A DNA stretch of 32,418 bases from an uncultured Lachnospiraceae bacterium (GTDB lineage Bacteria > Bacillota > Clostridia > Lachnospirales > Lachnospiraceae), in assembly GCA_947626945.1 (NCBI GenBank), contig CANQUC010000023.1:1-32418 (forward strand), in the 5' to 3' direction. Below the pieces are notes generated by a model. The model saw only the letters and a program-made list of their open reading frames with translations, had not been told where the DNA came from and searched no databases. Shown here piece after piece: positions 23,057 through 32,287 of this stretch (its first letter is position 1; each line of letters opens with the position of its first letter). A program made the position numbers and the translations under genes.

Positions 23057-24766
23057 TCAGTCTGCAATAAATTTGTCGTTTCTGCTAATTTTATCCTTTA
23101 TGGCGCCGGCCTGCCGTTTCATTTCCAGCGCATTGTTCCGCACCGCGTCGGTGATCTGCGCGCCGCCCAGCATACGGGACAGTTCGCTGATGATCTCCTC
23201 CCGGGAAAGCTGCCGGATTCCGGTAACCGTTCCGCCGTCTTTTACAGATTTTTCAATGACAAAATGTGTATCCGCCATAGCGGCGATCTGAGGCAGATGG
23301 GTAATGCAGATCACCTGATGGTTTTCCGCGATCTTTGCCATTTTTTCGGAGACCATCTGGGCGGTACGCCCGCTGATGCCCACATCGATCTCGTCAAAAA
23401 CAAGGGTGCCCGTGGCGTCCTTTTCCGCCAGCACCGTCTTGATGGCAAGCATGATGCGGGACAGTTCTCCGCCGGATGCCACCGAAGCCAGAGGCCTTAC
23501 CGCCTCTCCCGGATTGGTGCTGATGAGAAACTCCCCGTCGTCCATGCCGTTGGCGGATCCATGCTCCAATACGCCAAACCGCATTTCAAACACCACATGC
23601 AGAAAATTCAGGTCCGCAAGCTCCTCACGAACTGCCCCGGTAAACCGCTGAGCGGTTTCCTTTCTTTTTTCTGTGAGAACTGCTGCCGCTTTCAGATACG
23701 CGGTCTTTGCCTGATCCAGCTCCGATTCCAGCGCCCGGCGTTTTTCCTCATAATCCATTAAGTCCAAAAGGCGTTTTTTCTTCTGTTCCAGACTGTCAAG
23801 AACCTGGGAGATGGTGCCGCCGTATTTTGTTTTCAGGCGATTCAGCTCATCCAGCCGTTTTTCCGTATTGTAAAAGGTTTCTTCCCCAAACTCCATGCTC
23901 TCCCGGTAGGAGGACAGCGTCCGGTTCAGGTCGTTTAGCAGGCCGTCCAGTTCCTCCGCCTGAGCGCAGAGGCTTACAAGCTCTTTGTCATATTCCTGCA
24001 CCGAAGAGAGCAGACGACAGGCTCTTCCCAACAACTCTCCCGCCCCGTCGCCTTCATAGCCGGTAAGCATATGGGCGTTCTGAACCGCTTCCGTGATTTT
24101 TTTCGCGTTGGAAAGCTTCCGGTACAGCTCCTCCAGCTCCTGATCCTCTCCTTCGGTAAGCCCCGCATTTTCAATTTCATGAATTTCATATTCTAAAAAG
24201 GAAATTTCCCGTTCCCGCTGCTCTTTATCCATGGAAAAATGATCCAGCTGTTCCCGGGCGTCTTTCAGACGGCGGTATGCCAGCGCGGTTTTTTCCTTTT
24301 CCGGCCCGATGATCTGCCGTCCATAAACATCCAGTATTTCCAGATGCTTTTTTTTGTATAATAAAGACTGGTGCTCATGCTGGCCGTGCATATCCAAAAG
24401 GACTGCCGCCGTTTCTTTTAACAGACCGGCGCTTGCGGTCTGCCCGTTGATCCGGGAAATGCTTCTGCCGCCCATAATCCGCCGGGTAAGCACCGTCTGC
24501 TCTTCCGCCGTGTCAATGCCAAGCGCTTCCAGATGTTCCTTCTGCGCCTGGCTGTCAATGGCAAATACCAGTTCCACAAAGGCATCCTGACCGTCCTGCC
24601 GGATCAGGTCTTTTGGGATTTTTTCTCCAAGGGCCAGATTCATAGAGCCGATGATGATGGATTTGCCGGCGCCGGTCTCACCGGTAAGGATGTTCAGTCC
24701 TTCCCCAAAATATACGTCCGCCTCCTGGATCAGCGCCAGATTTTTTACATGTAGATTTAACAGCAT
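23057..24766 (-). CDS. recN: DNA repair protein RecN
   Basis: An SMC-like ATPase that acts early in double-strand break repair. The 569-residue protein has Walker A GETGAGKS (29-36), a long central coiled coil (about 150-370, rich in E, K, L), the ABC signature ASGGELSRIMLAIK, and Walker B LVFDEIDVGISG. Length is normal for the family. The start MLLNLHVKNLALI at 24766 is the conserved RecN N-terminus with GGTGA upstream; the frame continues to 24919 but that part overlaps argR. It follows argR by 49 bases. Confidence 0.95.
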   Translation of the reverse strand: MLLNLHVKNLALIQEADVYFGEGLNILTGETGAGKSIIIGSMNLALGEKIPKDLIRQDGQDAFVELVFAIDSQAQKEHLEALGIDTAEEQTVLTRRIMGGRSISRINGQTASAGLLKETAAVLLDMHGQHEHQSLLYKKKHLEILDVYGRQIIGPEKEKTALAYRRLKDAREQLDHFSMDKEQREREISFLEYEIHEIENAGLTEGEDQELEELYRKLSNAKKITEAVQNAHMLTGYEGDGAGELLGRACRLLSSVQEYDKELVSLCAQAEELDGLLNDLNRTLSSYRESMEFGEETFYNTEKRLDELNRLKTKYGGTISQVLDSLEQKKKRLLDLMDYEEKRRALESELDQAKTAYLKAAAVLTEKRKETAQRFTGAVREELADLNFLHVVFEMRFGVLEHGSANGMDDGEFLISTNPGEAVRPLASVASGGELSRIMLAIKTVLAEKDATGTLVFDEIDVGISGRTAQMVSEKMAKIAENHQVICITHLPQIAAMADTHFVIEKSVKDGGTVTGIRQLSREEIISELSRMLGGAQITDAVRNNALEMKRQAGAIKDKISRNDKFIAD

Positions 24767-24815
24767 CCTTTCACCTGTTCCTGTCGTTTCTGTTTTTTGA
24801 CGGCTCTGTTTCCTG

Positions 24816-25265
24816 TCAGGACACAAAAGCACGCAGGATCCCAAGCACCTTTTCCGACGCCTGGGCGTCTTCCACTGCGCAGAAGATCGTGTCGTCCCCG
24901 GCGATACAGCCAAGCACATGCTCCAGATCCAGCGCGTCTATAGCCGCCGCCACTGCCATGGCCATTCCCGCCACCGTTTTGATCACCAGCAGGTTCCCGG
25001 CGGCCCGGGCGCTCAGATAGCCGTCTTTCAGCACCCGGATATATTTGCTGTTGTACTGTCCCTCCGCTGTCTGTCCCACGCCGTAATACTGTCTTCCGTA
25101 CAGATCAGTAAGCTTGGTCAGACGCAGCTGGCGGATATCTCTGGACACCGTTGCCTGAGTTACGTCATACCCGGCTTCCCGCAGCTTTCCTGCCAGCTCC
25201 TCCTGAGTCTCTATGTGAGATTCTCCGATCATTTGTAAGATCTTCTTATGACGCTCGTTTTTCAT
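24816..25265 (-). CDS. argR: Arginine repressor ArgR
   Basis: A hexameric regulator that, with arginine, represses arginine synthesis and may activate its breakdown. The 149-residue protein has an N-terminal winged helix (MKNERHKKILQMI..., with the ATVSRDIRQLRLTK recognition segment) and a C-terminal arginine-binding domain with the LGCIAGDDTIF motif. The ATG follows the nadK TAA without a gap, and GGAGG lies in the end of nadK, so the two are translationally coupled. ArgR next to recN is a common clostridial and bacillar arrangement. Confidence 0.95.
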   Translation of the reverse strand: MKNERHKKILQMIGESHIETQEELAGKLREAGYDVTQATVSRDIRQLRLTKLTDLYGRQYYGVGQTAEGQYNSKYIRVLKDGYLSARAAGNLLVIKTVAGMAMAVAAAIDALDLEHVLGCIAGDDTIFCAVEDAQASEKVLGILRAFVS

Positions 25266-26159
25266 TTAATCCTCCACGCTCTGGTTATCACTGAACTTTT
25301 TCCTGAGATTTTCCAGAAAACTGTCTTTATTGATCCTGACAAATTTTGTCTTTTTTCTGGCGCAGCGGATCACGATCCGGTCTCCGCTGGACGCGGGATA
25401 AGACACCGTCCCGTCAAAAGACACTTCGCTGTACTCCGACTGAAGCTTTCTGCCGGGCCCGATCTCCACCGTGATCTCATCCTCCGGCGGAACAATGATG
25501 CTCCTTGTATTTAACGTATGGGGACAGATGGGCGTGATCAGGGTCATGGTCGCCTTTGGAGAAATGATCGGTCCTCCCGCGGACAGACTGTATCCGGTGG
25601 AACCGGTAGGCGTGGCAATGATCATTCCGTCCGCGCCGTATGTATACAGATGCTCTCCGTTTACAAAGATCCGGTATTCCACAATCCGCAGCGATCCCCT
25701 GCGGCTGATGACGATATCATTTAAGGCAAGATCCTGCTGAAGGGCGTCCTCACAGCTTTTCTCCCTGTGGCGCTCCGATCCCTTTTCCAGCCTGCCTGTC
25801 AGCATCATCCGTTCTTCTATGGCGTAACGATCCTCCATCAGGGCGTCCAGAGCCGGAAACAGATCCCGGACTTCCACCTCCGCCAGGTAGCCCATTGTCC
25901 CAAGGTTCACGCCGATCAGGGGAATCTCCCTGGCCACCACGTCCCGGGCGGCCTGGATCAGGGTTCCGTCCCCGCCAAGCACAATCACGCATTCCACGTT
26001 GTCGGGAATCTGGCGGATGTCGGTGCACTGTTTTTTCAGCTGTTCCTTGCTCTGCACCGTGCAGCTTCTGCCTCTTTCCTCCAGATACCGCTGGGCTGCC
26101 AGCGTGATCTCCAGATCCCGATCCTTTTCATTGTTGGTCACAATAAAGAAATTCTTCAT
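25266..26159 (-). CDS. nadK: NAD kinase
   Basis: Phosphorylates NAD to NADP using ATP. The 297-residue protein has the invariant GGDGT (62-66, LGGDGTLIQA), the NLGTMGYL segment, and the NAD-binding PTGSTGYSLSAGGP motif. AGAGG lies before the ATG. It sits 33 bases past tlyA and directly abuts argR. Length is typical. Confidence 0.96.
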   Translation of the reverse strand: MKNFFIVTNNEKDRDLEITLAAQRYLEERGRSCTVQSKEQLKKQCTDIRQIPDNVECVIVLGGDGTLIQAARDVVAREIPLIGVNLGTMGYLAEVEVRDLFPALDALMEDRYAIEERMMLTGRLEKGSERHREKSCEDALQQDLALNDIVISRRGSLRIVEYRIFVNGEHLYTYGADGMIIATPTGSTGYSLSAGGPIISPKATMTLITPICPHTLNTRSIIVPPEDEITVEIGPGRKLQSEYSEVSFDGTVSYPASSGDRIVIRCARKKTKFVRINKDSFLENLRKKFSDNQSVED

Positions 26160-26192
26160 AGTACCTCTTTTCCGCCAAAACCCGGATTCCCG

Positions 26193-27020
26193 TCAGCTTT
26201 CCCCGGCCCTGGGCGCGTCCAGGCAGGCGTGAGCCCGCTCCACAACTGCTTTTGCCGTCTCTTTACTCTGATCCGCTGCTGCCTCCGGGGATGTTTTTTT
26301 CAAATGCAGCAGATATTCTATATTTCCCTCCGGCCCCTTAATGGGCGAAAAGGTCAGATGCAGCACGGAAAACCCAAGAGAAAGCCCATAAGCGATCACC
26401 TTTTCGATCACTTCCTCATGGACCTTCGGATCCCGCACTACTCCTTTTTTTCCTACTTTCTCCCTGCCCGCCTCAAACTGCGGCTTGATCAGGCACACAA
26501 CCTGTCCTTCGGCTCTGAGAAGCGCTTTTACCGGCGGAAGCACCAGTGTCAGGGAAATGAAAGAAACGTCAACGGACACAAAATCCACCGGCTCTTTTAT
26601 CTGCTCCGCCGTCACATAACGGATATTAGTCTTTTCCATACAGACCACCCGCTGATCCTCCCGCAGCTTCCAGGCCAGCTGTCCATGTCCCACATCCACG
26701 GCGTAAACCTTTTTCGCGCCGTTTTGCAGCATACAGTCGGTAAATCCCCCGGTGGAGGCGCCTACATCCATACAGATCGTTTCTGTCAGAGAAAGTCCAA
26801 ATTCCCTGAAGGCTTTCTCCAGCTTCAAACCTCCTCTGCTCACATAGGGCAGCGTCTTTCCCCGCAGCTCGATCACAGCTTTTTCATCTATCGCGGTGCC
26901 TGCCTTATCCTCCCGCTGTCCATTTACAAACACATTTCCGGACATGATGACGGCCTTTGCCTTTTCTCTGGAAAGGGCAAGCCCATTTTTTACCAGCAGC
27001 ACATCCAACCGTTCCTTCAT
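26193..27020 (-). CDS. tlyA: TlyA-family rRNA methyltransferase
   Basis: Probably 2'-O-methylates rRNA; Mycobacterium TlyA modifies 16S and 23S rRNA, which affects capreomycin sensitivity. The 275-residue protein has an N-terminal S4 RNA-binding domain (about 1-60), then a Rossmann methyltransferase domain with MDVGASTGGFTDCML for SAM and the K-D-K-E catalytic set (VSRGGLKLEKAF, DVSFISL, KPQFE). Some relatives are annotated as hemolysins for historical reasons. The start at 27020 is chosen over an in-frame ATG at 27068 because the S4 domain begins there and AAAGGA precedes it. Confidence 0.93.
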   Translation of the reverse strand: MKERLDVLLVKNGLALSREKAKAVIMSGNVFVNGQREDKAGTAIDEKAVIELRGKTLPYVSRGGLKLEKAFREFGLSLTETICMDVGASTGGFTDCMLQNGAKKVYAVDVGHGQLAWKLREDQRVVCMEKTNIRYVTAEQIKEPVDFVSVDVSFISLTLVLPPVKALLRAEGQVVCLIKPQFEAGREKVGKKGVVRDPKVHEEVIEKVIAYGLSLGFSVLHLTFSPIKGPEGNIEYLLHLKKTSPEAAADQSKETAKAVVERAHACLDAPRAGES

Positions 27021-27045
27021 CGTTTTTTCATTCCTTTGCTTTTTG

Positions 27046-28911
27046 CTAGCGCAGGGCCCGAAACGCAAGCATGACCCGCATTGCCACTGTCTGAGCGTCC
27101 ATTCCCAGGCTTCTCTTTACGGTTTCCGGATCTCCGTGCTCCACAAACTGATCGGGAATGGCCACTACCTCCACCGGCACGGACACCTGATTTTCCCGGA
27201 GCAGGTCGCAAAAGCGCTGGCCAAAGCCTCCGGTGATCACATTATCCTCCATGGTCACAAGCAACTGATGGCTCTTTGCCAGATCCAGAAACAGCTTTTC
27301 ATCCATGGGCTTTACAAACCGCACGTTGACAAGAGTACAGGAGACGCCCTGGCTTTCCAGCTGTTCCCGGGCCTGTACCGCCGCCGGAATCATGCTGCCT
27401 ACCGCCAGAATGGCAATGTCCTTTCCCTCAAACAGCACTTCGCTCTTTCCCTTTTCAACAGGCGCCTGACGATCCTCCAGACCGTCATAGGCGGTGCCTC
27501 TTGGATAGCGCATGGCAATGGGCCCGGGAAATTCAACGGCAAACCGCAGCATCTGATGAAACTCCCGCTTGTTCTTTGGCGCCATTACAGTCATTTCCGG
27601 GATGGCCGACAGATAGGAAAGATCAAAAACGCCCTGATGGGTCTCACCGTCCTGTCCCACAATGCCCGCCCGGTCAATGGCAAACACCACCGGCAGTTTC
27701 TGCATGCACACATCATGAACGATCTGATCGTATGCCCGCTGCAGAAAAGAAGAATAAATAGCCACCACCGGCTTCAGCCCTGCCGCGGCCATGGCTGCGG
27801 CGGAAGTCACCGCGTGCTCCTCCGCAATCCCCACATCGCAAAACCGCTCCGGATACTCCGCCGCGAACCGGCACAACCCTGTGCCGTCAGGCATGGCTGC
27901 GGTCACTGCCGTCAGGCGGGGATATTTTGCCCCCAGCCTTTTCATGGACACGCTGAACACATCCGTATAGGTAGGCTTTTCCTTTCTGACCTTTGGTTCT
28001 CCGCTGTCCACGTCAAAGGGAGCCGTACCATGGAATCTTCTGGGATACCGCTCCGCGGGCAGATAGCCCCTGCCTTTTTCTGTCAGCACATGGACGATCA
28101 CACTGTGATCCACCTTGCGGGTCTGTTCCAGCACCCGGATCAGCTGATCAATATTATGGCCGTCGATGGGCCCAATGTATGTGATCCCCATATTTTCAAA
28201 AAGCTTTCCGGACACCAGCATCTGCCTGATGGAATTTTTGGTATTCCGCAGGTGATTGGCAATCTTCTCGCCAAAGGAGCTTTTGTTCAGTTGGTGCTCG
28301 ATTCCCGTCTTCAGATTGATATAGGGATCCGCCGTCCGCACATTGTTCAGCAAAGTGGAGATCCCTCCGATATTTTCCGCAATTGACATTTTATTGTCAT
28401 TCAGGATCATGGTAAAATTGGACTTCAGGGAAGAGGCATTGTTCATGGCCTCATAAGCCATTCCGCCTGTCAGCGACCCGTCTCCGATCACAGCGGCAAC
28501 CTGATAGTTCTCTTTCAGGATCTCCCTGGCTTTTACAAAGCCCACTCCCGCAGACAGAGAGGTGGAACTGTGACCTGTGTTAAAGCTGTCGCAGGGACTT
28601 TCGTTCCGTTTCGGGAAACCGCTTAAGCCGCCGGCCTGACGGAGCGTGTCAAACTGATTTTTTCTGCCGGTAAGGATCTTATGGGTGTAGGACTGATGGC
28701 CCACATCCCAGATCAGCTTGTCCTTTGGCAGATCATACACATAATGAAGGGCAATGGTCAGCTCCACCACCCCCAGATTGGAGGCAAGATGTCCCCCTGT
28801 CCGGCTGATGCTCTCGATCAGAAACTGCCGGATCTCCTCTGCCAGCTGGGGCAGCTGTTCCTTTGGGATCTTTTTAATGTCATTTTCTTTCTCAATCTGG
28901 TCTAATAGCAT
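27046..28911 (-). CDS. dxs: 1-deoxy-D-xylulose-5-phosphate synthase
   Basis: Condenses pyruvate and glyceraldehyde 3-phosphate, the first step of the MEP isoprenoid pathway, using thiamine diphosphate. The 621-residue protein has the GDGSLTGGMAYEAMNN cofactor motif, GHSSTSLSAGVG, and the transketolase-fold VGIAEEHAVTSAAAMAAAG and DRAGIVGQDGETHQGVFDL segments. AGGTGA precedes the ATG. It lies 13 bases past ispA, so the early (dxs) and chain-building (ispA) steps share one transcript. Confidence 0.97.
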   Translation of the reverse strand: MLLDQIEKENDIKKIPKEQLPQLAEEIRQFLIESISRTGGHLASNLGVVELTIALHYVYDLPKDKLIWDVGHQSYTHKILTGRKNQFDTLRQAGGLSGFPKRNESPCDSFNTGHSSTSLSAGVGFVKAREILKENYQVAAVIGDGSLTGGMAYEAMNNASSLKSNFTMILNDNKMSIAENIGGISTLLNNVRTADPYINLKTGIEHQLNKSSFGEKIANHLRNTKNSIRQMLVSGKLFENMGITYIGPIDGHNIDQLIRVLEQTRKVDHSVIVHVLTEKGRGYLPAERYPRRFHGTAPFDVDSGEPKVRKEKPTYTDVFSVSMKRLGAKYPRLTAVTAAMPDGTGLCRFAAEYPERFCDVGIAEEHAVTSAAAMAAAGLKPVVAIYSSFLQRAYDQIVHDVCMQKLPVVFAIDRAGIVGQDGETHQGVFDLSYLSAIPEMTVMAPKNKREFHQMLRFAVEFPGPIAMRYPRGTAYDGLEDRQAPVEKGKSEVLFEGKDIAILAVGSMIPAAVQAREQLESQGVSCTLVNVRFVKPMDEKLFLDLAKSHQLLVTMEDNVITGGFGQRFCDLLRENQVSVPVEVVAIPDQFVEHGDPETVKRSLGMDAQTVAMRVMLAFRALR

Positions 28912-28924
28912 AATTTCACCTGAG

Positions 28925-29830
28925 TTATTTTTTTCTGTAGATCAAAGCCCGAAGCAATTCTTCCAGGAAAGGATTGCTGTGCTCCAGGCCGTCAAGAAGA
29001 CTGATTGCCTGGCGGGACAGTTCCTCCACATCTTCTTTTGCCTTTTTCATTCCGTTCACGGTCACATAAGTGGGCTTGTGGTTCCTTTGATCGCTGTGGG
29101 CCGGCTTTCCAAGCTCCTGGGTGGTACCTGTCTCGTCCAGGATATCGTCCTGGATCTGAAATGCCCGTCCTACCCGGGCCGCGATCTTTTCGATGGTCTC
29201 TGTCTCCTGAACAGAGGCTCCTGCCAGTACGGCGCCAATCATCATGGAGCCCTCTATCAGCGCGCCGGTCTTCCGGTCAAAGATGAATTCCAGCTGTTCC
29301 CGGCTGATCTGACGATCCACCGCTTCAAGATCCGCCGCCTGTCCTCCGACCATTCCGTAAACGCCCGCTTTTCTGCCAAGGATCCGCAGTGCCTCGGCTA
29401 TCCGTTTATAAGTCTTTTCGTCCGCCGCCATGGAAAACGCGCCGCATGCTGTCTCAAAAGCGTAATTCAGAAGCCCGTCCCCGGCCAGAATGCCCATAGC
29501 TTCGCCGTACACCGCGTGAGTGGTTTTTTTCCCTCTCCGGTATTCGTCGTTGTCCATGGCAGGCAGGTCGTCGTGGACAAGAGAATAGGTATGGATCATC
29601 TCAATGGCCGCCATAAAAGGACGGATCACATCTCCGGCGCCTTCAAACAACCGAAAGGTCTCCTCCATGAGTATGGGACGCAGCCGCTTGCCTCCTGCAA
29701 GAACGCTGTAATTCATAGCCTGTATCACAGTGGACGGCCCGCTTTCCCCACTTTTCTCCTTAGGAAGATACTCCGCCAAAAGACTGTTGATCCGCTCCGT
29801 CCTCCGGTTACATTCCTCCTGAAAATTCAT
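28925..29830 (-). CDS. ispA: Polyprenyl (farnesyl/geranyl) diphosphate synthase
   Basis: Builds C10-C20 prenyl diphosphates from isopentenyl diphosphate. The 301-residue protein has the first Asp-rich motif DDLPAMDND in HDDLPAMDNDEYRRG, and the second, QDDILD, near residue 230. The gene overlaps the end of xseB by 23 bases, with GGGGAAG before its ATG, which indicates coupled translation. Chain length (farnesyl or geranylgeranyl) cannot be assigned with certainty. It is the usual partner of xseB and dxs in this locus. Confidence 0.94.
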   Translation of the reverse strand: MNFQEECNRRTERINSLLAEYLPKEKSGESGPSTVIQAMNYSVLAGGKRLRPILMEETFRLFEGAGDVIRPFMAAIEMIHTYSLVHDDLPAMDNDEYRRGKKTTHAVYGEAMGILAGDGLLNYAFETACGAFSMAADEKTYKRIAEALRILGRKAGVYGMVGGQAADLEAVDRQISREQLEFIFDRKTGALIEGSMMIGAVLAGASVQETETIEKIAARVGRAFQIQDDILDETGTTQELGKPAHSDQRNHKPTYVTVNGMKKAKEDVEELSRQAISLLDGLEHSNPFLEELLRALIYRKK

Positions 29831-30047
29831 GGACTTCCCCCTCTTTTCCGATCTCCAGCATCTGCTTTTCTACCCGGTCGATCCTTGCGTTTCCTTCCTG
29901 TAAAAGGCTCATGCCCTCCTTGTACAGGGAAAAAGACTGTTCCAGGGTACAGGTCCCCTCTCCGAGAGTCTCCACAACGTTCTCCAGCTTTGCAAGCACT
30001 TCCTCCAAAGTCAGATCTTCATATTCTTTCTCCGCATTCTCACTCAT
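29808..30047 (-). CDS. xseB: Exodeoxyribonuclease VII small subunit
   Basis: A 79-residue helical protein that binds several copies to XseA to form exonuclease VII. The sequence shows the family pattern LTLEEVLAKLENVVETLG, then LEQSFSLYKEGMSLLQ, forming two helices. GGGAGG lies at the end of xseA and the start overlaps xseA by eight bases. Length is normal. Confidence 0.95.
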   Translation of the reverse strand: MSENAEKEYEDLTLEEVLAKLENVVETLGEGTCTLEQSFSLYKEGMSLLQEGNARIDRVEKQMLEIGKEGEVHEFSGGM

Positions 30048-31260
30048 CAGATTTCCTCCCGCTCTTTGTGATCTCCGTTACCTGGGCCCGCAGCTGTCCG
30101 TCCTGCAAATGCACCCGGATCTGATCCCCTTTCCTCAGGGCCTCCACCGACCGGACGCCTGTATTGGAAAGATCCGTAATATATCCGTATCCGCCCCCAA
30201 GCTTTGCCGCAGGAGAAAGTCCGTGAAGAGTTCCCGCAAGCATGGCCGTTTTGTTCCGGTATCTTTCCAGAACCAATCTAACTGCCTGAGCCAGACGGGT
30301 TTCCCCGTCCGCCAGCCGCTGCCTTTTTTCCCGTATCTGAAAATGAGGACTGACCCGTTCAAGGCGCAGGGCGGTATTTTCCATCTTCCGGCGGTACTTC
30401 TCGGTCTGCTCTCCCATATGCCGCTCCAGACGGTTTCGATAAAGGAGGATCTGTTCCTCCAGAAGACTGTAATCGTATACAGCCAGTTCTGCCGCCGCGC
30501 TGGGTGTAGGCGCCCGCAAATCCGCCACAAAGTCCGCAATGGTATTGTCCGTTTCATGTCCCACCGCGGAGATCACCGGCGTACTGCACCGGAAAATGGC
30601 CCTTGCCACTGTTTCCTCGTTAAACGCCCACAGATCCTCAATGGATCCGCCTCCTCTGCCCACGATGATCGTATCCACGCCGTAGGCGTCCAGCGCGCCA
30701 ATTCCCTCCGCAATGCTTGCCGCGGCGCCCTCGCCCTGAACAAGGGCTGGATACAGCACCATCTGCACATAAGGGTTCCGGCGTCTGGTAATATTCATAA
30801 TGTCCCGCACCGCGGCGCCGGTAGCGGCGGTCACGATGCCAAGCCTGGAAATGTATTTTGGAATGGGCTGTTTGTATTCCTGGGCAAACATTCCCATCTC
30901 CTCCAGCTCTTCTTTCAGACGGAGGTATTCCTGGTACAGATCTCCCTGTCCCTGAAGGGTGATCTGTCTGGCATACAGCTGATAACGGCCGTCCCGGACA
31001 TAAATGTCAACGCTTCCGTTTACCACCACATGATCCCCGTTCTTCATGGGAAAGGCCAGCCCGCCTCTGCTGCCTGCGAACATTACGCAGGAAAGGGTGC
31101 CGGAGCTGTCCTTCAAGGTAAAATAAATATGGCCGGAGGGATGATATTTGCAGTTGGACACCTCGCCCTTTACCGCCACCCGGTTCAGAAAATAGTCCTG
31201 CCGGAACATATTGGCAATATATTTGTTGATCTGTTCTACGGAATAAATATTCTGAGCCAA
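30040..31260 (-). CDS. xseA: Exodeoxyribonuclease VII large subunit
   Basis: Catalytic subunit of exonuclease VII, which degrades single-stranded DNA. The 406-residue protein has an N-terminal OB fold (VKGEVSNCKYHPSGHIYFTLKD, about 28-50), a catalytic domain with DTIIVGRGGGSIEDLWAFNEE, and a helical region that binds XseB. GAGG precedes the ATG and a good promoter (31307-31335) lies upstream. The stop overlaps xseB. Confidence 0.96.
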   Translation of the reverse strand: MAQNIYSVEQINKYIANMFRQDYFLNRVAVKGEVSNCKYHPSGHIYFTLKDSSGTLSCVMFAGSRGGLAFPMKNGDHVVVNGSVDIYVRDGRYQLYARQITLQGQGDLYQEYLRLKEELEEMGMFAQEYKQPIPKYISRLGIVTAATGAAVRDIMNITRRRNPYVQMVLYPALVQGEGAAASIAEGIGALDAYGVDTIIVGRGGGSIEDLWAFNEETVARAIFRCSTPVISAVGHETDNTIADFVADLRAPTPSAAAELAVYDYSLLEEQILLYRNRLERHMGEQTEKYRRKMENTALRLERVSPHFQIREKRQRLADGETRLAQAVRLVLERYRNKTAMLAGTLHGLSPAAKLGGGYGYITDLSNTGVRSVEALRKGDQIRVHLQDGQLRAQVTEITKSGRKSDE

Positions 31261-31306
31261 AGCAAAAAACCTCGTCTGACAACCTGAATCCTGTATTGTT
31301 ATCCAT

Positions 31307-31335
31307 ATTTTATACTAAATCTTCTCTACTGGCAA
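31307..31335 (-). promoter_or_regulatory. Promoter of the xseA operon
   Basis: On the minus strand TTGCCA and TAAAAT are 17 bases apart, each matching consensus at five of six positions. It lies about 50 bases before xseA and just past the 71-base hairpin, so xseA through recN may be separately transcribed from nusB. Confidence 0.65.
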
Positions 31336-31337
31336 GA

Positions 31338-31408
31338 AGAGGCTGCCGCAAAATCATAAAAATCTCTCATTTGAAAACAGCTGAGATTTCAATTTTGCAG
31401 CAGCCTCT
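31338..31408 (-). repeat. 71-base palindromic hairpin between nusB and xseA
   Basis: AGAGGCTGC-c-GCAAAAT pairs with ATTTTGC-a-GCAGCCTCT, and inside that AAATCTC (31360-31366) pairs with GAGATTT (31383-31389). The single mismatch is a G-U wobble in minus-strand RNA. On the minus strand no T-run follows, so it is not a textbook terminator. A miniature inverted-repeat element or a transcript-stabilising hairpin is possible. Confidence 0.55.
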
Positions 31409-31442
31409 GTTTATAATTGTTTTTTGATGCGCCTGGGGGACA

Positions 31443-31844
31443 TTACACAAATCTGGCCAGTACGCCGTTTACAAAAGCCGGCGCCTGATCGCCGCCAAAT
31501 ACCTTGGCAAGCTCCACGGCCTGGTCGATGGCCACTCCCGCGGGGATCTCCTCATCGTAAAGGATCTCGTAGACCGCCAGCCGCAGAATGGTAAGCTCCG
31601 CCTTTCCCATGCGCCCGGTCTTCCAGCTGAAAGATCTCTCATTGATGGCCTGGTCAATCTGGTCTTTTCTGGAAAGGATCCCGGCGGTTTTCCCGGAAAT
31701 ATAGTCTCCGTCTTCCTCTGACAGCGGAGAAAGGCTTTCCAGGTACAGGGCGATCTGCCCGGGCATCTCTTCCTGATCATGAAATTCCGCCCGGAACAGC
31801 GCTTTGAAAATATGCTCCCGTAGTTTGCTGCGCGTCATTGTCAT
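31443..31844 (-). CDS. nusB: Transcription antitermination factor NusB
   Basis: Forms part of the antitermination complex on rRNA operons, together with NusE. The 133-residue protein has the all-helical family pattern (MTRSKLREHIFKALFRAEFHD, then helices ending DQAVELAKVFGGDQAPAFVNGVLARF). AAGGGGA precedes the ATG. It lies 23 bases past asp23 and before the hairpin at 31338-31408. Confidence 0.94.
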   Translation of the reverse strand: MTMTRSKLREHIFKALFRAEFHDQEEMPGQIALYLESLSPLSEEDGDYISGKTAGILSRKDQIDQAINERSFSWKTGRMGKAELTILRLAVYEILYDEEIPAGVAIDQAVELAKVFGGDQAPAFVNGVLARFV

Positions 31845-31867
31845 AGAATCCCCTTATCCTCTGCAAT

Positions 31868-32251
31868 CTATTCTTCTGTCTTCATATCCACGCTGGCAAT
31901 GCGCACGTTCACATCAGACACCGGAAGCCCTGTCATACTTTCGATGGCATGCTTTACCTTATTCTGTACTTTTTCGGAAGTGTCCGGGATATTGTAGCCA
32001 TATTCCAGATTCAGAGAGAGGGCTACCCGCACCGTATCGCCTACCTCGATCTTCACGCCCTTGGAAAGATTTCTCATTCCGAGCTTGCTGACCACTTCAT
32101 TGGTAATGTTTCCCGCCATGGAAGCGACGCCTTCCACTTCGGTAGCCGCAAGTCCGGCAATGATAGCCACAACCTCGTCAGCGATCTGTACTTCTCCCAG
32201 ATTGGTATTGGAATCAATTTTATGGGTACTTCTTTCCGTTTCCTTTGACAT
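31868..32251 (-). CDS. Asp23/Gls24-family protein
   Basis: A 127-residue member of the Asp23/Gls24 family, linked to cell-envelope stress and, in Staphylococcus, membrane-anchored by AmaP. The core has GEVQIADEVVAIIAGLAATEVEGVASMAG, then KIEVGDTVRVALSLNLEYGYNIP. The start at 32251 has AGGAGGG upstream; the ATG at 32272 lies in the ribosome binding site region and does not fit. No AmaP-like gene is visible. Position before nusB is common in Clostridia. Confidence 0.92.
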   Translation of the reverse strand: MSKETERSTHKIDSNTNLGEVQIADEVVAIIAGLAATEVEGVASMAGNITNEVVSKLGMRNLSKGVKIEVGDTVRVALSLNLEYGYNIPDTSEKVQNKVKHAIESMTGLPVSDVNVRIASVDMKTEE

Positions 32252-32287
32252 GAAAATCCCTCCTGTAATCACAATTACTTTAAACCC

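Noticed and set aside
24767-24919. N-terminal extension of RecN
   Set aside because: It overlaps argR in another frame and is not part of the family. The MLLNLHV start fits.
25767-27074. 435-codon plus-strand frame across nadK and tlyA
   Set aside because: It spans two well-supported minus-strand genes and reads like antisense noise.
26896-28386. 496-codon plus-strand frame opposite dxs
   Set aside because: It is antisense to dxs, with low-complexity His/Pro-rich sequence and no recognised domain.
28754-31287. Long plus-strand frames opposite ispA, xseB and xseA
   Set aside because: The minus-strand genes are conserved in sequence and order. The plus frames lack any domain and consistent start sites.
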